Origin: Candidatus Binatia bacterium
Lineage (GTDB): Bacteria; Desulfobacterota; Binatia; Bin18
Direction of reading: 5' to 3'
NCBI GenBank assembly: GCA_951812575.1
Contig: OX638322.1
Coordinates: 4,716,501-4,780,500 of the forward strand
Length of the DNA: 64,000 bases
In this document: positions 1 through 8,132 of the stretch, one piece after another
Position numbering within the stretch: the stretch's first letter is position 1
Layout of the letters: the number at the start of each line of letters is the position of its first letter
Position numbers and translations under genes: made by a program
Notes under the pieces: generated by a model
Databases searched by the model: none
Seen by the model: the letters and a program-made list of their open reading frames with translations, nothing else
Told to the model about the DNA's origin: nothing

Positions 1-344
1 TGCCGCTCGTGGGCGGCTATTCATTTGCCGACCTAGCTCGTGATCTCGGCATTCCGATTCTCGTCGTGGTCGGCTCAAAGCTCGGCGCGTTGAATCATAC
101 CCTGCTGACGCTGCACTGCATTGCGGCCCGCGCGTTACCCCTGGCCGGCTATACCCTCAACCATCCGACCCCGGCTACGGATGACGCCATCACAACCAAC
201 GCCGTGACCTTGGCCGGCCTGACCGATGTGCCGTGCCGGGGCATTATTCCCCATCTTTCGTTGAGCGAGGATATCGACCGGGATCGTGTGATGCTGAGCG
301 AGCTGTTCGCCACAGCAGTTGATCTTCCTGGACTGCTCGGATAG
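1..344 (+). CDS. bioD: Dethiobiotin synthetase, C-terminal part (5' end outside window)
   Basis: This is the C-terminal half of an ATP-dependent dethiobiotin synthetase, which closes the ureido ring of 7,8-diaminopelargonate with CO2 in biotin synthesis. The reading frame is open to the left edge. It begins with a PLVGGYSF segment, which matches the VPL-GYSF stretch after the family's substrate-binding GAGG motif. It then carries the characteristic VVGSKLGALNHTLLT segment and an NHP turn near the nucleotide-binding end. The stop is 42 bp before bioB, so the two are probably co-transcribed. The N-terminal P-loop lies outside the window. Confidence 0.85.
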   Translation, partial: PLVGGYSFADLARDLGIPILVVVGSKLGALNHTLLTLHCIAARALPLAGYTLNHPTPATDDAITTNAVTLAGLTDVPCRGIIPHLSLSEDIDRDRVMLSELFATAVDLPGLLG

Positions 345-385
345 AGCAGAGTCCTGCTCAGCACGTTTTGACGGAAAGGGAAAGC

Positions 386-1396
386 ATGAACAATTTCTCG
401 CACTTCGCGACCCAATCACTAGCTGGCGAGTTACTATCGCGTGAAGACGCCTTCGCTGTTTTACGCACAACCGACGAGGAGTTATCCGACCTGCTGCATG
501 CGGCCTTCACCGTGCGGGAAAAGTTCTTTGGACGAAAAGTCAAGATTTGTGTCTTACAAAACGCGCGCAGCGGCTTATGCCCGGAAGATTGCAATTACTG
601 TTCACAATCCTCCATCTCCAAAGCTCCGATTGACAAATACCGTCTTCTCTCATCGAACGAACTGCTTGCCGGTGCACGCAAGGCGGCCCAGGCCGGTGCG
701 CGGCGTTATTGCATGGTCGCCAGCGGACGTGGCCCCAGCGAGCGCGATGTTGCTCATCTGACCGCGGCGACACGTCAGATCAAAGCCGAGTTTCCCGGCC
801 TGGAGATTTGTGTCTCTCTGGGGCTCATGAGTGAACCCCAGGCCCGCGCACTCAAAGACTCGGGTGTCGGCTGGGTCAACCACAACCTCAACACCAGCCG
901 TGAGTTCTACGCGGAGATCTGCTCAACGCATACCTATGAGGATCGGGTTGAGACCGTCAAAAACGTCAAGCGAGCCGGGTTATCCACGTGTAGCGGCGGT
1001 ATTATCGGCATGGGTGAAAAAGACGAGGACATCGTTGAGTTAGCCTACGCCGTCCGGGCGCTGGGCATTGACTCCGTGCCGGTCAATTTCCTGTATCCCA
1101 TTGACGGTACGCCCCTCGGTTCGCGTAAGGATTTCAATCCCGTTCGCGGTCTCAAGGCACTCTGTCTGATGCGCTTCCTGAATCCGCGCAGCGAAATCCG
1201 TATGGCTGCGGGACGCGAACTCTACCTCGGCCAATGGTCGGGTCTGGCCTTCTATCCGGCGAACTCGATTTTTGTCGAGGGCTATCTCACCACTCCGGGC
1301 CAGCAGGCCCAGGACGCCCATCAACTCGTTGAAGCCGCCGGGTTTGAGGTGGAGCAGCAAGACACGCCGGGTGCAGACGCGCATAGCGGCGTGTAG
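386..1396 (+). CDS. bioB: Biotin synthase (radical SAM)
   Basis: Biotin synthase inserts sulfur into dethiobiotin using a SAM-cleaving [4Fe-4S] cluster and a second auxiliary cluster. The 336-residue protein has the radical SAM CxxxCxxC motif as CPEDCNYC at residues 65-72, followed by SQSS. It also has the NHNLNTS segment, the GIIGMGE loop and the C-terminal AGRE motif typical of BioB. The ATG at 386 is preferred because a GGAAAGGG ribosome-binding site lies about six bases upstream; an in-frame TTG at 368 is less likely. It follows bioD directly and completes the last two steps of biotin synthesis. Confidence 0.95.
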   Translation: MNNFSHFATQSLAGELLSREDAFAVLRTTDEELSDLLHAAFTVREKFFGRKVKICVLQNARSGLCPEDCNYCSQSSISKAPIDKYRLLSSNELLAGARKAAQAGARRYCMVASGRGPSERDVAHLTAATRQIKAEFPGLEICVSLGLMSEPQARALKDSGVGWVNHNLNTSREFYAEICSTHTYEDRVETVKNVKRAGLSTCSGGIIGMGEKDEDIVELAYAVRALGIDSVPVNFLYPIDGTPLGSRKDFNPVRGLKALCLMRFLNPRSEIRMAAGRELYLGQWSGLAFYPANSIFVEGYLTTPGQQAQDAHQLVEAAGFEVEQQDTPGADAHSGV

Positions 1397-1493
1397 GCCC
1401 TCCCTCTGCATCTCCTCCTCTCTTCCATCTCACGTCCAGGAACTTGAGCAGTCTCGGCATAGCTGGTAGGCGTGCCAGGGAGGGGGATATCCT

Positions 1494-2516
1494 ATGCGTA
1501 CGTCTGTGTATTGGCTCGTCACTGCCTGTCTGGTGCTCTTGAGCGTTCCGACGCAAGCCGAAGAAAAGAAGCCGGCTATTCGCTTTGGCCTGCAAGTCGC
1601 GCAACAGCAAACCACGGTCGAAGAACTCAAGGACGTGTGGCAGGAAGCCGAGGCCCTGGGTTTCGATACCTTGTGGGTGAACGATCACCTGCTGCCCAGC
1701 GTGGGTCCGTCAGACGGGGCCATGCTTGAGTCCTGGACCTTGCTCGGGGCAATGGCGGCCTCCACCTCAAAAATCCAGATTGGCTGTATGGTGACCAGCA
1801 ATACCTTTCGCCATCCGTCCATCCTGGCAAAAATGGCAGCCACGGTGGATCATCTGAGCAACGGCCGGCTTATTTTCGGGATTGGTTCGGGCTGGTTCAA
1901 ACGTGAGCACGAAGCCTATGGGATCGAGTTCTCCACAATGAAAGGCCGCGCCCAGCGTCTGGACGAAGCGCTGCACGTGATTACCGCGCTCTGGCAAGCC
2001 AACCCGACCGCATCGCATACGGGCACATATTATTCGCTGGTTGACGCGCCGTTTGTCCCCAAGCCGGTGCAAAAACCGATGCCACCGATTATGATTGGCG
2101 GGGTCGGTGAAAAGTTGACCCTACCGATTGTCGCCCGCTATGCCCAAATGTGGAACGTGCCAATCCTTTCGCCGAGCCAGTTTGCCAAAAAGAACCAAGT
2201 ATTGGAGCAATACTGCGCGGACATCAACCGAGACTGTAGCGAGATTGAACGCTCCTATCTGACCCCGATGTACCTCAATCCGAGTCCCGAAGCGCTGCAA
2301 CGTGTGCTGCAACGGGCGATGACCATGCGCGGTCTGACTGAGTCGGAAGCACGCCGGACGATTCTCGCCGGTACGCCGGCTGAAATCCGCACGCAACTCC
2401 AGGCGTATATCGATATTGGTGTCACCCACTTCATTATTAATCTGCGGCGTCCGGGCCTGTACGATCGAGAGGCCGTGCGTGTCTTTGCCACAGAGGTCAT
2501 GCCGGCCCTGCGCTAG
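1494..2516 (+). CDS. LLM-class (luciferase-like) oxidoreductase with signal peptide
   Basis: This 340-residue protein belongs to the luciferase-like monooxygenase superfamily, whose members use F420 or FMN. After residue 25 it shows the family pattern: FGLQVAQ strand, LGFDTLWVNDHLLP, IQIGCMVTSNTFRHP, LSNGRLIFGIGSGW and a C-terminal GTPAEI element. The N-terminus (MRTSVYWLVTACLVLLSVPTQAEE) is a typical Sec signal peptide with an Ala-x-Ala-like site, which is unusual because these enzymes bind cytosolic cofactors. An AGGGAGGGGG ribosome-binding site eight bases upstream supports the start that includes the signal peptide. The substrate is unknown. The neighbours (bioB and a transporter) give no functional clue. 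Confidence 0.8.
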   Translation: MRTSVYWLVTACLVLLSVPTQAEEKKPAIRFGLQVAQQQTTVEELKDVWQEAEALGFDTLWVNDHLLPSVGPSDGAMLESWTLLGAMAASTSKIQIGCMVTSNTFRHPSILAKMAATVDHLSNGRLIFGIGSGWFKREHEAYGIEFSTMKGRAQRLDEALHVITALWQANPTASHTGTYYSLVDAPFVPKPVQKPMPPIMIGGVGEKLTLPIVARYAQMWNVPILSPSQFAKKNQVLEQYCADINRDCSEIERSYLTPMYLNPSPEALQRVLQRAMTMRGLTESEARRTILAGTPAEIRTQLQAYIDIGVTHFIINLRRPGLYDREAVRVFATEVMPALR

Positions 2517-2564
2517 TATCATTCCGCTGGCTTTGACACTGCCTGCAATTTTCTCCGTACTCAC

Positions 2565-3461
2565 ATGGCCATATCCCCCCAACGCCGCGCCCTGCTGCTG
2601 ATGATTCTGACGGCCCTGGTGTGGGCCGGTCTGTTTCCAACCGGGAAAGTCGCCCTGCGCAGCATCCCGCCCTTTCCGTTTGCGGCCATTCGTCTGACTA
2701 TTGGCGCGGCGCTGCTCTTTCTCTATCTCCAGCGCAAGAACGACGCGCAGGAAATGCCGGTCAACTGGACACCCCGCCTGGTCGGCAGTTTTCTCTTTCT
2801 CGGTTTTACCGGCTATCTGCTGTCTGTGGGCGGCAGCTATCAGGGGCTGCGTTTAACCACGGCCACGAATGCGGCCCTGCTCAACGCGGCGTCGCCGATT
2901 GCCATTGCGCTCCTGGCTGCCATATTCCTGAGAGAGAAGATGTCGGCCAAGATGCTGCTGGGCATTGTCATCTCCATTGTTGGCGTTGGAGTGATTGTTG
3001 CGCAGGGCTCGTGGCAGGTCATTACCGCCGGCGCGTACAACCCGGGCGATCTGATTATTGTGGCCACGCTGTTTGCCTGGGGCATCTATACGACCTACGG
3101 CCGCCACCTCATGCAGGTGGTTTCTCCACTGGCGGCAACGACCTATGCCTATATTGCCGGCGCAACGTATTTACTCATTGCCTGCTGGCTGACCGAGTGG
3201 GAGGGTTGGCAGGTTGCCGAAACGCGCTGGGATTCCTGGCTGGCCGTGGCGTATCAAAGCACGCTCGGCACGTTCGCCCACTTCTGGTATTATCAGGCGG
3301 TTGAAATCCTGGGGCCGAGCCGGGCGGGCGTGTTTATCAATCTTGTGCCGGTCATGGCCATTGGGATTGCCTATGTCTTTCTTGATGAGGCATTAACGTT
3401 GCCCCATCTGGTGGGCGGGCTCATCGTGCTGGTGGGCGTCGGGGTGGCGGCCCGGCGCTAA
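2565..3461 (+). CDS. EamA/DMT-family membrane transporter
   Basis: A 298-residue polytopic inner-membrane protein of the drug/metabolite transporter superfamily. It has about ten hydrophobic segments arranged as two EamA halves. The first half contains LTALVWAGLFPTGKVALR and AALLNAASPIAIALLAAIFLREK, the typical end of EamA domain one. The second half ends with INLVPVMAIGIAYVFLDEAL. The family exports or imports small metabolites, and the substrate cannot be read from the sequence. The start codon at 2565 lacks a clear Shine-Dalgarno. It is 48 bp after the LLM gene and may be co-transcribed with it. It converges on the desaturase gene. Confidence 0.88.
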   Translation: MAISPQRRALLLMILTALVWAGLFPTGKVALRSIPPFPFAAIRLTIGAALLFLYLQRKNDAQEMPVNWTPRLVGSFLFLGFTGYLLSVGGSYQGLRLTTATNAALLNAASPIAIALLAAIFLREKMSAKMLLGIVISIVGVGVIVAQGSWQVITAGAYNPGDLIIVATLFAWGIYTTYGRHLMQVVSPLAATTYAYIAGATYLLIACWLTEWEGWQVAETRWDSWLAVAYQSTLGTFAHFWYYQAVEILGPSRAGVFINLVPVMAIGIAYVFLDEALTLPHLVGGLIVLVGVGVAARR

Positions 3462-3488
3462 GACTCGTCGGCTTCAGCCGCCCCATTC

Positions 3489-4487
3489 TTAGCTGTACGC
3501 GACAATCCACTCGCCGGTCCGACTGAGCGTCAGGCCGTCCGGACCGAGATCGTCAGGCAGGTGGCGGGCGGATTGAACTGCCGTCTCAAAGGCGTCGTTA
3601 CCCTCCAGCCCTAAGGCTTTCAAGACCGGGTTATGGACCTTTTGACGGTGGATTTCACCACTGTACAGCTTGGTCCGCAAGACCGCGCGCAGATAACTGC
3701 GGGCGTTGGGAATAAAACGCAAGGCCGGCATCTCAAACCCGCGAAAGACGGTGTTCAGAGTCTCGAACGTAAGCGACGGGAAGTATTTGATATGGCTCTG
3801 GACAATTTTCAGAAAAAGACCATGGTGGGTGATCTCGTCCTGGCCAACCACACGCACGACTTCCGAAGCCCCAATCTCAGAGCCGCGTTTCTTCTCTTGC
3901 AGCGTCGGTGCGACCGGCAGGCTGTATTCTTCACGAACGCGCGCCCGCATTTCTTGATAGTTGAAATAGGTCGCTCGCTCCTGAACCATGGCGTAGACCG
4001 TGCTTCCGAGCGGCGTATCGAGGCCGGGATGCTGTTCTAGTTTCCACCGCGCTGCTTGCACCTGAGTGAGATAGGCTTGGATTTCCGCCTCGGTGCGGAC
4101 CCCGGAATGCTGCAACACGATTTCCCAGGCAACGCCGTGGCGCGCTTCTTCTGCCCCCCACTGTAACTGCATGTTCCGCCGGGTACGATCGTGGCGAAAG
4201 AGTTCAAGCCCTGCCATCACATAGTCGGCAACATATTCTTCCACGCCGAGGAAGCCTTCGAGCAGGTTGACCGTTTCTTTGCTCAGTCGGTCCCCAAGCT
4301 GACGCATCTCTTTCAGCGGGAAATCGTGCCACGGTGACCAATTGCGCGTTTTCATGGCCCGGTTGAAATATTCGATATAATGCCCCAGCACTTCTTGCTC
4401 GAGCGCCTGCTGTTTGGCCGCAGGCGTCCAGGGGCTTTTCACAATCTCCAGGCAGGCGGGCGGCGTTGGGCGTTTTCGTGAAGACAT
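3489..4487 (-). CDS. Acyl-ACP desaturase (ferritin-like diiron, FA_desaturase_2 family)
   Basis: The 332-residue product matches soluble acyl-ACP (stearoyl-ACP delta-9 type) desaturases, which use a carboxylate-bridged diiron centre. The helix bundle carries the expected ligand motifs: a Glu in LLEGFLGVEEYVADYV, EEARHG (ExxH), a Glu in MVQERATYFNYQEM, and QDEITHHG (DExxH). An upstream in-frame start at 4637 would add 50 residues of low-complexity sequence with no family match, so MSSRKRP at 4487 was chosen. It stands alone between convergent EamA and divergent VOC genes. It probably introduces double bonds into membrane or storage acyl chains. Confidence 0.85.
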   Translation of the reverse strand: MSSRKRPTPPACLEIVKSPWTPAAKQQALEQEVLGHYIEYFNRAMKTRNWSPWHDFPLKEMRQLGDRLSKETVNLLEGFLGVEEYVADYVMAGLELFRHDRTRRNMQLQWGAEEARHGVAWEIVLQHSGVRTEAEIQAYLTQVQAARWKLEQHPGLDTPLGSTVYAMVQERATYFNYQEMRARVREEYSLPVAPTLQEKKRGSEIGASEVVRVVGQDEITHHGLFLKIVQSHIKYFPSLTFETLNTVFRGFEMPALRFIPNARSYLRAVLRTKLYSGEIHRQKVHNPVLKALGLEGNDAFETAVQSARHLPDDLGPDGLTLSRTGEWIVAYS

Positions 4488-4815
4488 AGACGGCTCGGTA
4501 TTCCTTTTTGCGTAACAGGCGGGCTCTGTTGCCTTGTTACATTCCCAGATCCTCCCGGTATACCTCTGATCGGGAAGCGAGATTGATGGAGTTTTCTTAG
4601 ATGTAGTGCAAGGTGAGCCTCTTCTCTCTGCTTGCACCCTACACTATTCTTGAGACCGTTGTCACTTGCCCTGACGGCCCCTTCTTAGTGCGAAGGAAAT
4701 TGCAAGGAAAAATTTACTCCGATGTACGACCGAGCAAGAAGACGCTTTTCCCTTGTGCCGCGGCTTGTGCTATAGCAACAGCAATATTATCCACTACACG
4801 TAAGGAGGGATGAGT
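4488..4815. other. Divergent intergenic region, desaturase / VOC gene
   Basis: These 328 bases separate two divergent genes. They contain an imperfect inverted repeat with arms GTGCAAG (4606-4612) and CTTGCAC (4631-4637), a possible regulator site or hairpin. I see no convincing coding sequence. No promoter could be assigned with confidence in either direction. Confidence 0.35.
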
Positions 4816-5364
4816 ATGGCTATTGAAGTCGTGGAACTGCATCATCACGGGATTCGGATTGGCAACACCCAAAAGGATGCGGAAAAAGCGCGGGAGTTTT
4901 ATTCCGACGTGCTGGGTTTGGACACGGACCCGGCCCGGCCGAATATTGCATCCATTCCCGGTTTCTGGATGTATGTAGGTGAGGGGAAAAATACCACCCA
5001 GATTCATCTGATGGGCGCCAAAGGCAAGTCACCGATGGCCCGCTCCAAAAAAGAAGACCCGACCCTGCCCCACGTTGCCCTGGCGGTCAAAGACATTCAG
5101 GCCGCGCGGCAAGAACTCGATAAACGCGGCGTCTGGTATTGGGGCATCCAGGGCCTCGTCGGCCAGAATTCGGATCAGGTATTTGTCCGTGACCCCTTCG
5201 ATAATATTATCGAGCTGCATCAGGTCGGGACGTGTACGTGCAATAAGGTTGCGCTCAAGCCCGCAAGAAAACGAACCGCATCGGCAAAACGGACGGCCGC
5301 CAAGCAGCGAACGACGGCAAAAAAGAGGACGACGGCGAAAAAGTCGTCTGCTTCCAAGAAGTAA
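4816..5364 (+). CDS. VOC/glyoxalase-fold protein with Lys/Arg/Thr/Ala-rich tail
   Basis: Residues 1 to about 140 form a vicinal-oxygen-chelate domain. Visible features are ELHHHGIRIGNTQKDAEKAREFYSDVLGL at the N-terminus, HVALAVKDIQAARQEL in the second half and DPFDNIIELHQ with the terminal metal-ligand Glu. The last 35-40 residues are a highly basic tail of AKKRTT-like repeats resembling the C-terminus of histone H1-like proteins, which is not part of the VOC fold. TAAGGAGG at 4801-4808 has good spacing to the ATG at 4816 and is too close to the ATG at 4810. It is 18 bp upstream of the amidohydrolase gene, so probably one operon. The reaction is unknown. Confidence 0.75.
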   Translation: MAIEVVELHHHGIRIGNTQKDAEKAREFYSDVLGLDTDPARPNIASIPGFWMYVGEGKNTTQIHLMGAKGKSPMARSKKEDPTLPHVALAVKDIQAARQELDKRGVWYWGIQGLVGQNSDQVFVRDPFDNIIELHQVGTCTCNKVALKPARKRTASAKRTAAKQRTTAKKRTTAKKSSASKK

Positions 5365-5382
5365 GGCAGACGGAGTGAAGAT

Positions 5383-6507
5383 ATGACCGAGCCGTATACT
5401 CAACGCCTCCTCTCAGCTGACTCTCATATTGTGGAGCCGGCAGACCTGTGGCTGACCCGGATGGACAAAAAATGGCGCGAGCGAGCGCCGCGCATCGAGG
5501 CTCTGGACGAGAGCGGGGATTATATTGTCATTGACGGCCTACGGCCGCGGCCTCTTGCCTTTGAGGGTCCGATGCAGGACCTCAAGGCCCAGGGCATGGA
5601 TATTCCTTCCCCGAAGGGCTTTCGGTATGCGGATAACCGTCCTGGAAGCTGGGACCCGCACGAACGACTGAAAGACCAGGACATGGATGGGGTGTCCGGG
5701 GAGGTCATTTATCCGGGGGTGGGGCTGACGCTCGTGCGCGCCCCGGATGCCGAGTACCTGTACGCCTGCTGTCGGGCGTATAACGACTGGCTGGCGGAGT
5801 ATTGTTCGGCCTATCCGGACCGCCTCAAAGGTGTGGGCATGGTGCCGTGCCGGGGTCCGATTGAATGGGCCATTGCGGAAACGGAACGCTGCGCTTCGTT
5901 GGGTCTCGTCAGCGTGATGCTGCCGGCCTGGGTGGACGACCGTCCGTATAATCTGCCCGACTGGGACCCGCTGTGGGCCGCGCTGCAGGACATGAACCTG
6001 ATTGCCAGCATCCACATTGGCGGTCGCGACCCGTTTGGCCGAGCCCACGGTCCGGGTGCCGGTGGCATCATTATCGGTATTGTGAAGTTTGAGATGAACG
6101 ATACCTTGCAGCAGCTTATTTGGGGAGGTGCTCCGGTCCGCTTCCCCAAGCTGAAATGGGCCTTGGTCGAAAGCGGGATCGGCTGGATTGGGGCGGCACT
6201 GGGATTTATGGATCACTGGTGGCAGGACCATAAGGGCTGGATGGAGCCACGTTTGCCCGAGCGGCCAAGCACCTATTTCCACCGTCAGTTTTATGCCACG
6301 TTCGAGGATGATCGCGCCGGAGTGCTCACCCGTGAATTGATGGGCATCGAGAACCTGATGTGGGGCTCGGATTATCCCCACACCGAAGGAGTGTGGCCCT
6401 TCTCGCGCCAGCAGGTGGCGAATAATTTTTCTGCTATTCCAGAAGACGATACACGCAAGATCGTGCACGATAATTGTGTCAGGCTGTATGGTTTTCCGGC
6501 GGAGTAG
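5383..6507 (+). CDS. Amidohydrolase-2 family (ACMSD-like) metal-dependent hydrolase/decarboxylase
   Basis: A 374-residue TIM-barrel protein of the Amidohydro_2 family. The N-terminal SADSHIVEP carries the HxE metal site. A central SIHIGGRD supplies a later histidine, and the C-terminal MWGSDYPHTEG has the conserved Asp of these enzymes. Family members hydrolyse or decarboxylate aromatic or cyclic acids. The flanking VOC protein and Rieske ferredoxin are compatible with a ring-degradation role, but the substrate is unknown. The gene ends one base before the likely start of the Rieske gene, so translation is probably coupled. Confidence 0.85.
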   Translation: MTEPYTQRLLSADSHIVEPADLWLTRMDKKWRERAPRIEALDESGDYIVIDGLRPRPLAFEGPMQDLKAQGMDIPSPKGFRYADNRPGSWDPHERLKDQDMDGVSGEVIYPGVGLTLVRAPDAEYLYACCRAYNDWLAEYCSAYPDRLKGVGMVPCRGPIEWAIAETERCASLGLVSVMLPAWVDDRPYNLPDWDPLWAALQDMNLIASIHIGGRDPFGRAHGPGAGGIIIGIVKFEMNDTLQQLIWGGAPVRFPKLKWALVESGIGWIGAALGFMDHWWQDHKGWMEPRLPERPSTYFHRQFYATFEDDRAGVLTRELMGIENLMWGSDYPHTEGVWPFSRQQVANNFSAIPEDDTRKIVHDNCVRLYGFPAE

Positions 6508-6508
6508 A

Positions 6509-6946
6509 ATGGAGAGGATGAGGGACTGGGGGTTGGGGCCTAGGGACTCGGGGGCGGCTGTTTTGAGTCTGTATCAAAAATTTCTTCGTCGTTTCTTTCC
6601 TTCCCTATCTTCTCCTTCTCTGCCCCCACCGCCTCCCGTCTGTATTCCACTCGGAATGTTGGACGATTTTCCCGACGGCCAAGGCAAGCCTGTCGTCATT
6701 GCCGGAAGAAAAATCGTGATCTTTCGACTGGGTGAAGAGGTGTATGCGCTGCATAACGCCTGTCCGCACAATCGGGTTCCGCTGTCGGCTGGAATCACGA
6801 CGGGTCACACCCTTATATGCCGGGCGCACAGAGCCCGTTTTGATCTGAAAACCGGGGCAGTTCTCCACGGCCCTGCTCGCAAGCCGGTTCGGATCTATCC
6901 CGTGCGACGAACAGGCGACACCCTCGAAATCGAAGTCGGCCCATGA
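6509..6946 (+). CDS. Rieske [2Fe-2S] ferredoxin-like protein
   Basis: From about residue 45 the protein is a small Rieske domain. It has the two cluster-binding boxes as CPHN and CRAH, plus ARFDLKTG between the second box and the end. Such proteins feed electrons to oxygenases or reductases. The start is uncertain: the ATG at 6509 follows the amidohydrolase stop closely, but its first 40 residues are Pro/Ser-rich and look non-conserved. The ATG at 6656 would give a minimal 97-residue Rieske protein. The position behind an amidohydrolase suggests a shared catabolic step. Confidence 0.75.
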   Translation: MERMRDWGLGPRDSGAAVLSLYQKFLRRFFPSLSSPSLPPPPPVCIPLGMLDDFPDGQGKPVVIAGRKIVIFRLGEEVYALHNACPHNRVPLSAGITTGHTLICRAHRARFDLKTGAVLHGPARKPVRIYPVRRTGDTLEIEVGP

Positions 6947-6956
6947 CGACTCACTC

Positions 6957-7268
6957 TTAGGACGGAGGCTGCGCTTGCTCGACTTCCCATTCCCAGGGTA
7001 GGGCATACTTCTTTTTGCTGTTGCAGTCTTTACACGCGGCAACCAGATTGCCTTTGGTTGACTTTCCACCTCGGACGAGCGGAATAAGGTGATCCATGGT
7101 GAGTTCGGCCGGTGGAAACTGCTGCTGACAGTAGTAACACACCCCGCTCGCGCGTTTACGCTTCCACCAAGCCGAGCGGCGCAGTTCGCGAGCGCGATTT
7201 TTTTCACGCTGGATGTCGGCAGACGTGATGTCTAAGGGGAACGCATCGCTAAACGGAGGATACTCCAC
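6957..7268 (-). CDS. Small HNH endonuclease-like protein
   Basis: A 103-residue protein with a compact HNH nuclease fold. It has CYYC at residues 44-47, the catalytic DH at 59-60 in TMDHLIPLVRGGKS, Asn74 in the KGNLVAAC helix, and CKDC at 79-82 completing a zinc site. The N-terminal 40 residues are basic and probably bind DNA. It converges on the Rieske gene and is not clearly part of a restriction or phage module. Its biological role is unknown. Confidence 0.82.
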   Translation of the reverse strand: MEYPPFSDAFPLDITSADIQREKNRARELRRSAWWKRKRASGVCYYCQQQFPPAELTMDHLIPLVRGGKSTKGNLVAACKDCNSKKKYALPWEWEVEQAQPPS

Positions 7269-7394
7269 TGCCCTTCTCCCTGCTTACGTATGTATTCTAG
7301 CCTAGCATTAGAACAGGGGAGGGGAAAGGCATTTTCCTTTTGCGGATTGATTTATAGCAACGTATCTAGCAGGGGAGGGGAGAGAAGGTGAGAA

Positions 7395-7424
7395 GCGGGG
7401 TTCCTTACTAGTGGGGAACCCCGC
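7395..7424 (-). terminator. Hairpin downstream of the Met-rich gene
   Basis: Perfect 10-bp arms GCGGGGTTCC (7395-7404) and GGAACCCCGC (7415-7424) enclose a 10-base loop just after the minus-strand Met-rich gene. On that strand a pyrimidine-rich TTCTCACCTTCTC follows rather than a pure U-run, so it may terminate or simply stabilise the transcript. Confidence 0.55.
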
Positions 7425-7442
7425 GTGTATTGAAGGGGCCGC

Positions 7443-8003
7443 TTATTTTGCCTCTCCTGTTGTCATCATCCCGGCCATGTCGCCCATCTTCTTTGCCATG
7501 TCGCCCATCATCCCCGACATGTCACCCATTGAGCCTTCCTTTTCCATCATCCCGGCCATGTCGCCCATCTTCTTTGCCATGTCGCCCATCATCCCCGACA
7601 TGTCACCCATTGAGCTTTCCTTTTCCATCATCCCGGCCATGTCGCCCATCATCTTTGCCATGTCGCCCATCATCCCCGACATGTCACCCATTGAGCCTTC
7701 CTTTTCCATCATCCCGGCCATGTCGCCCATCTTCTTTGCCATGTCGCTCATCATCCCCGACATGTCACCCATTGAGCCTTCCTTTTCCATCATCCCGGCC
7801 ATGTCGCCCATCTTCTTTGCCATGTCGCCCATCATCTTTGCCATGTCGCCCATCATCCCCGACATGTCACCCATTGAGCCTTCCTTTTCGCCTTCGCCGG
7901 CCATGCTCATTGAGCCTTCGTGGTGCCCTCCATACACGCCCATGGGAACTCCGACGAGTCCTATAGCCAGGGCACCTGCCATAACTGTTGTCCAACACTT
8001 CAT
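7443..8003 (-). CDS. Exported Met-rich tandem-repeat protein
   Basis: The 186-residue product starts with a signal peptide (MKCWTTVMAGALAIGLVGV...VYG) followed by HHEG. The mature part is five tandem 27-residue repeats of the type MEKEGSMGDMSGMMGDMAKK plus MGDMAGM. Each unit has nine methionines in MGDMxxM heptads. There is no Cys, aromatic or Pro in the repeats. MxxM patterns in periplasmic proteins such as CopA/SilE-type factors bind Cu(I) or Ag(I), so metal sequestration is a reasonable guess. The heptad spacing could alternatively give helical self-association. A GGGAG ribosome-binding site precedes the ATG. No known metal-resistance genes adjoin it. Function is otherwise unknown. Confidence 0.75.
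   Translation of the reverse strand: MKCWTTVMAGALAIGLVGVPMGVYGGHHEGSMSMAGEGEKEGSMGDMSGMMGDMAKMMGDMAKKMGDMAGMMEKEGSMGDMSGMMSDMAKKMGDMAGMMEKEGSMGDMSGMMGDMAKMMGDMAGMMEKESSMGDMSGMMGDMAKKMGDMAGMMEKEGSMGDMSGMMGDMAKKMGDMAGMMTTGEAK
7471..7890 (-). repeat. 81-bp tandem repeat (coding, five units)
   Basis: The motif CCGGCCATGTCGCCCAT recurs at 7471, 7552, 7633, 7714 and 7795, an exact 81-bp period encoding 27 residues. The unit nearest the gene's 5' end carries an extra 21 bp (one more MGDMAKM heptad). Unit-to-unit differences are few, mostly KK versus KM and Gly versus Ser, which indicates recent expansion or homogenisation. Confidence 0.95.
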
Positions 8004-8132
8004 CTATAATCTCCCTTCGTACAACTTCGTCTATCTCTTTTTGTTAGCATCTTCGTCTACCATATTCAACTATACTTAACCATTATGCGAGTCCATTCTT
8101 GCGATATCTTTATCCTACCTTTTGTCCTGTTC

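Noticed and set aside
4488..4637. 50-residue N-terminal extension of the desaturase
   Set aside because: The extension shows no desaturase similarity or targeting signal. MSSRKRP gives the usual family length.
7471..7890. CRISPR array
   Set aside because: The 81-bp period is in frame with a coding sequence and lacks spacers.
7411..8079. Long plus-strand ORFs over the Met-rich repeat, with Pro/Ser-rich repetitive translations
   Set aside because: They are antisense readings of the 81-bp repeat. The minus frame has the ribosome-binding site, signal peptide and regular Met heptads.
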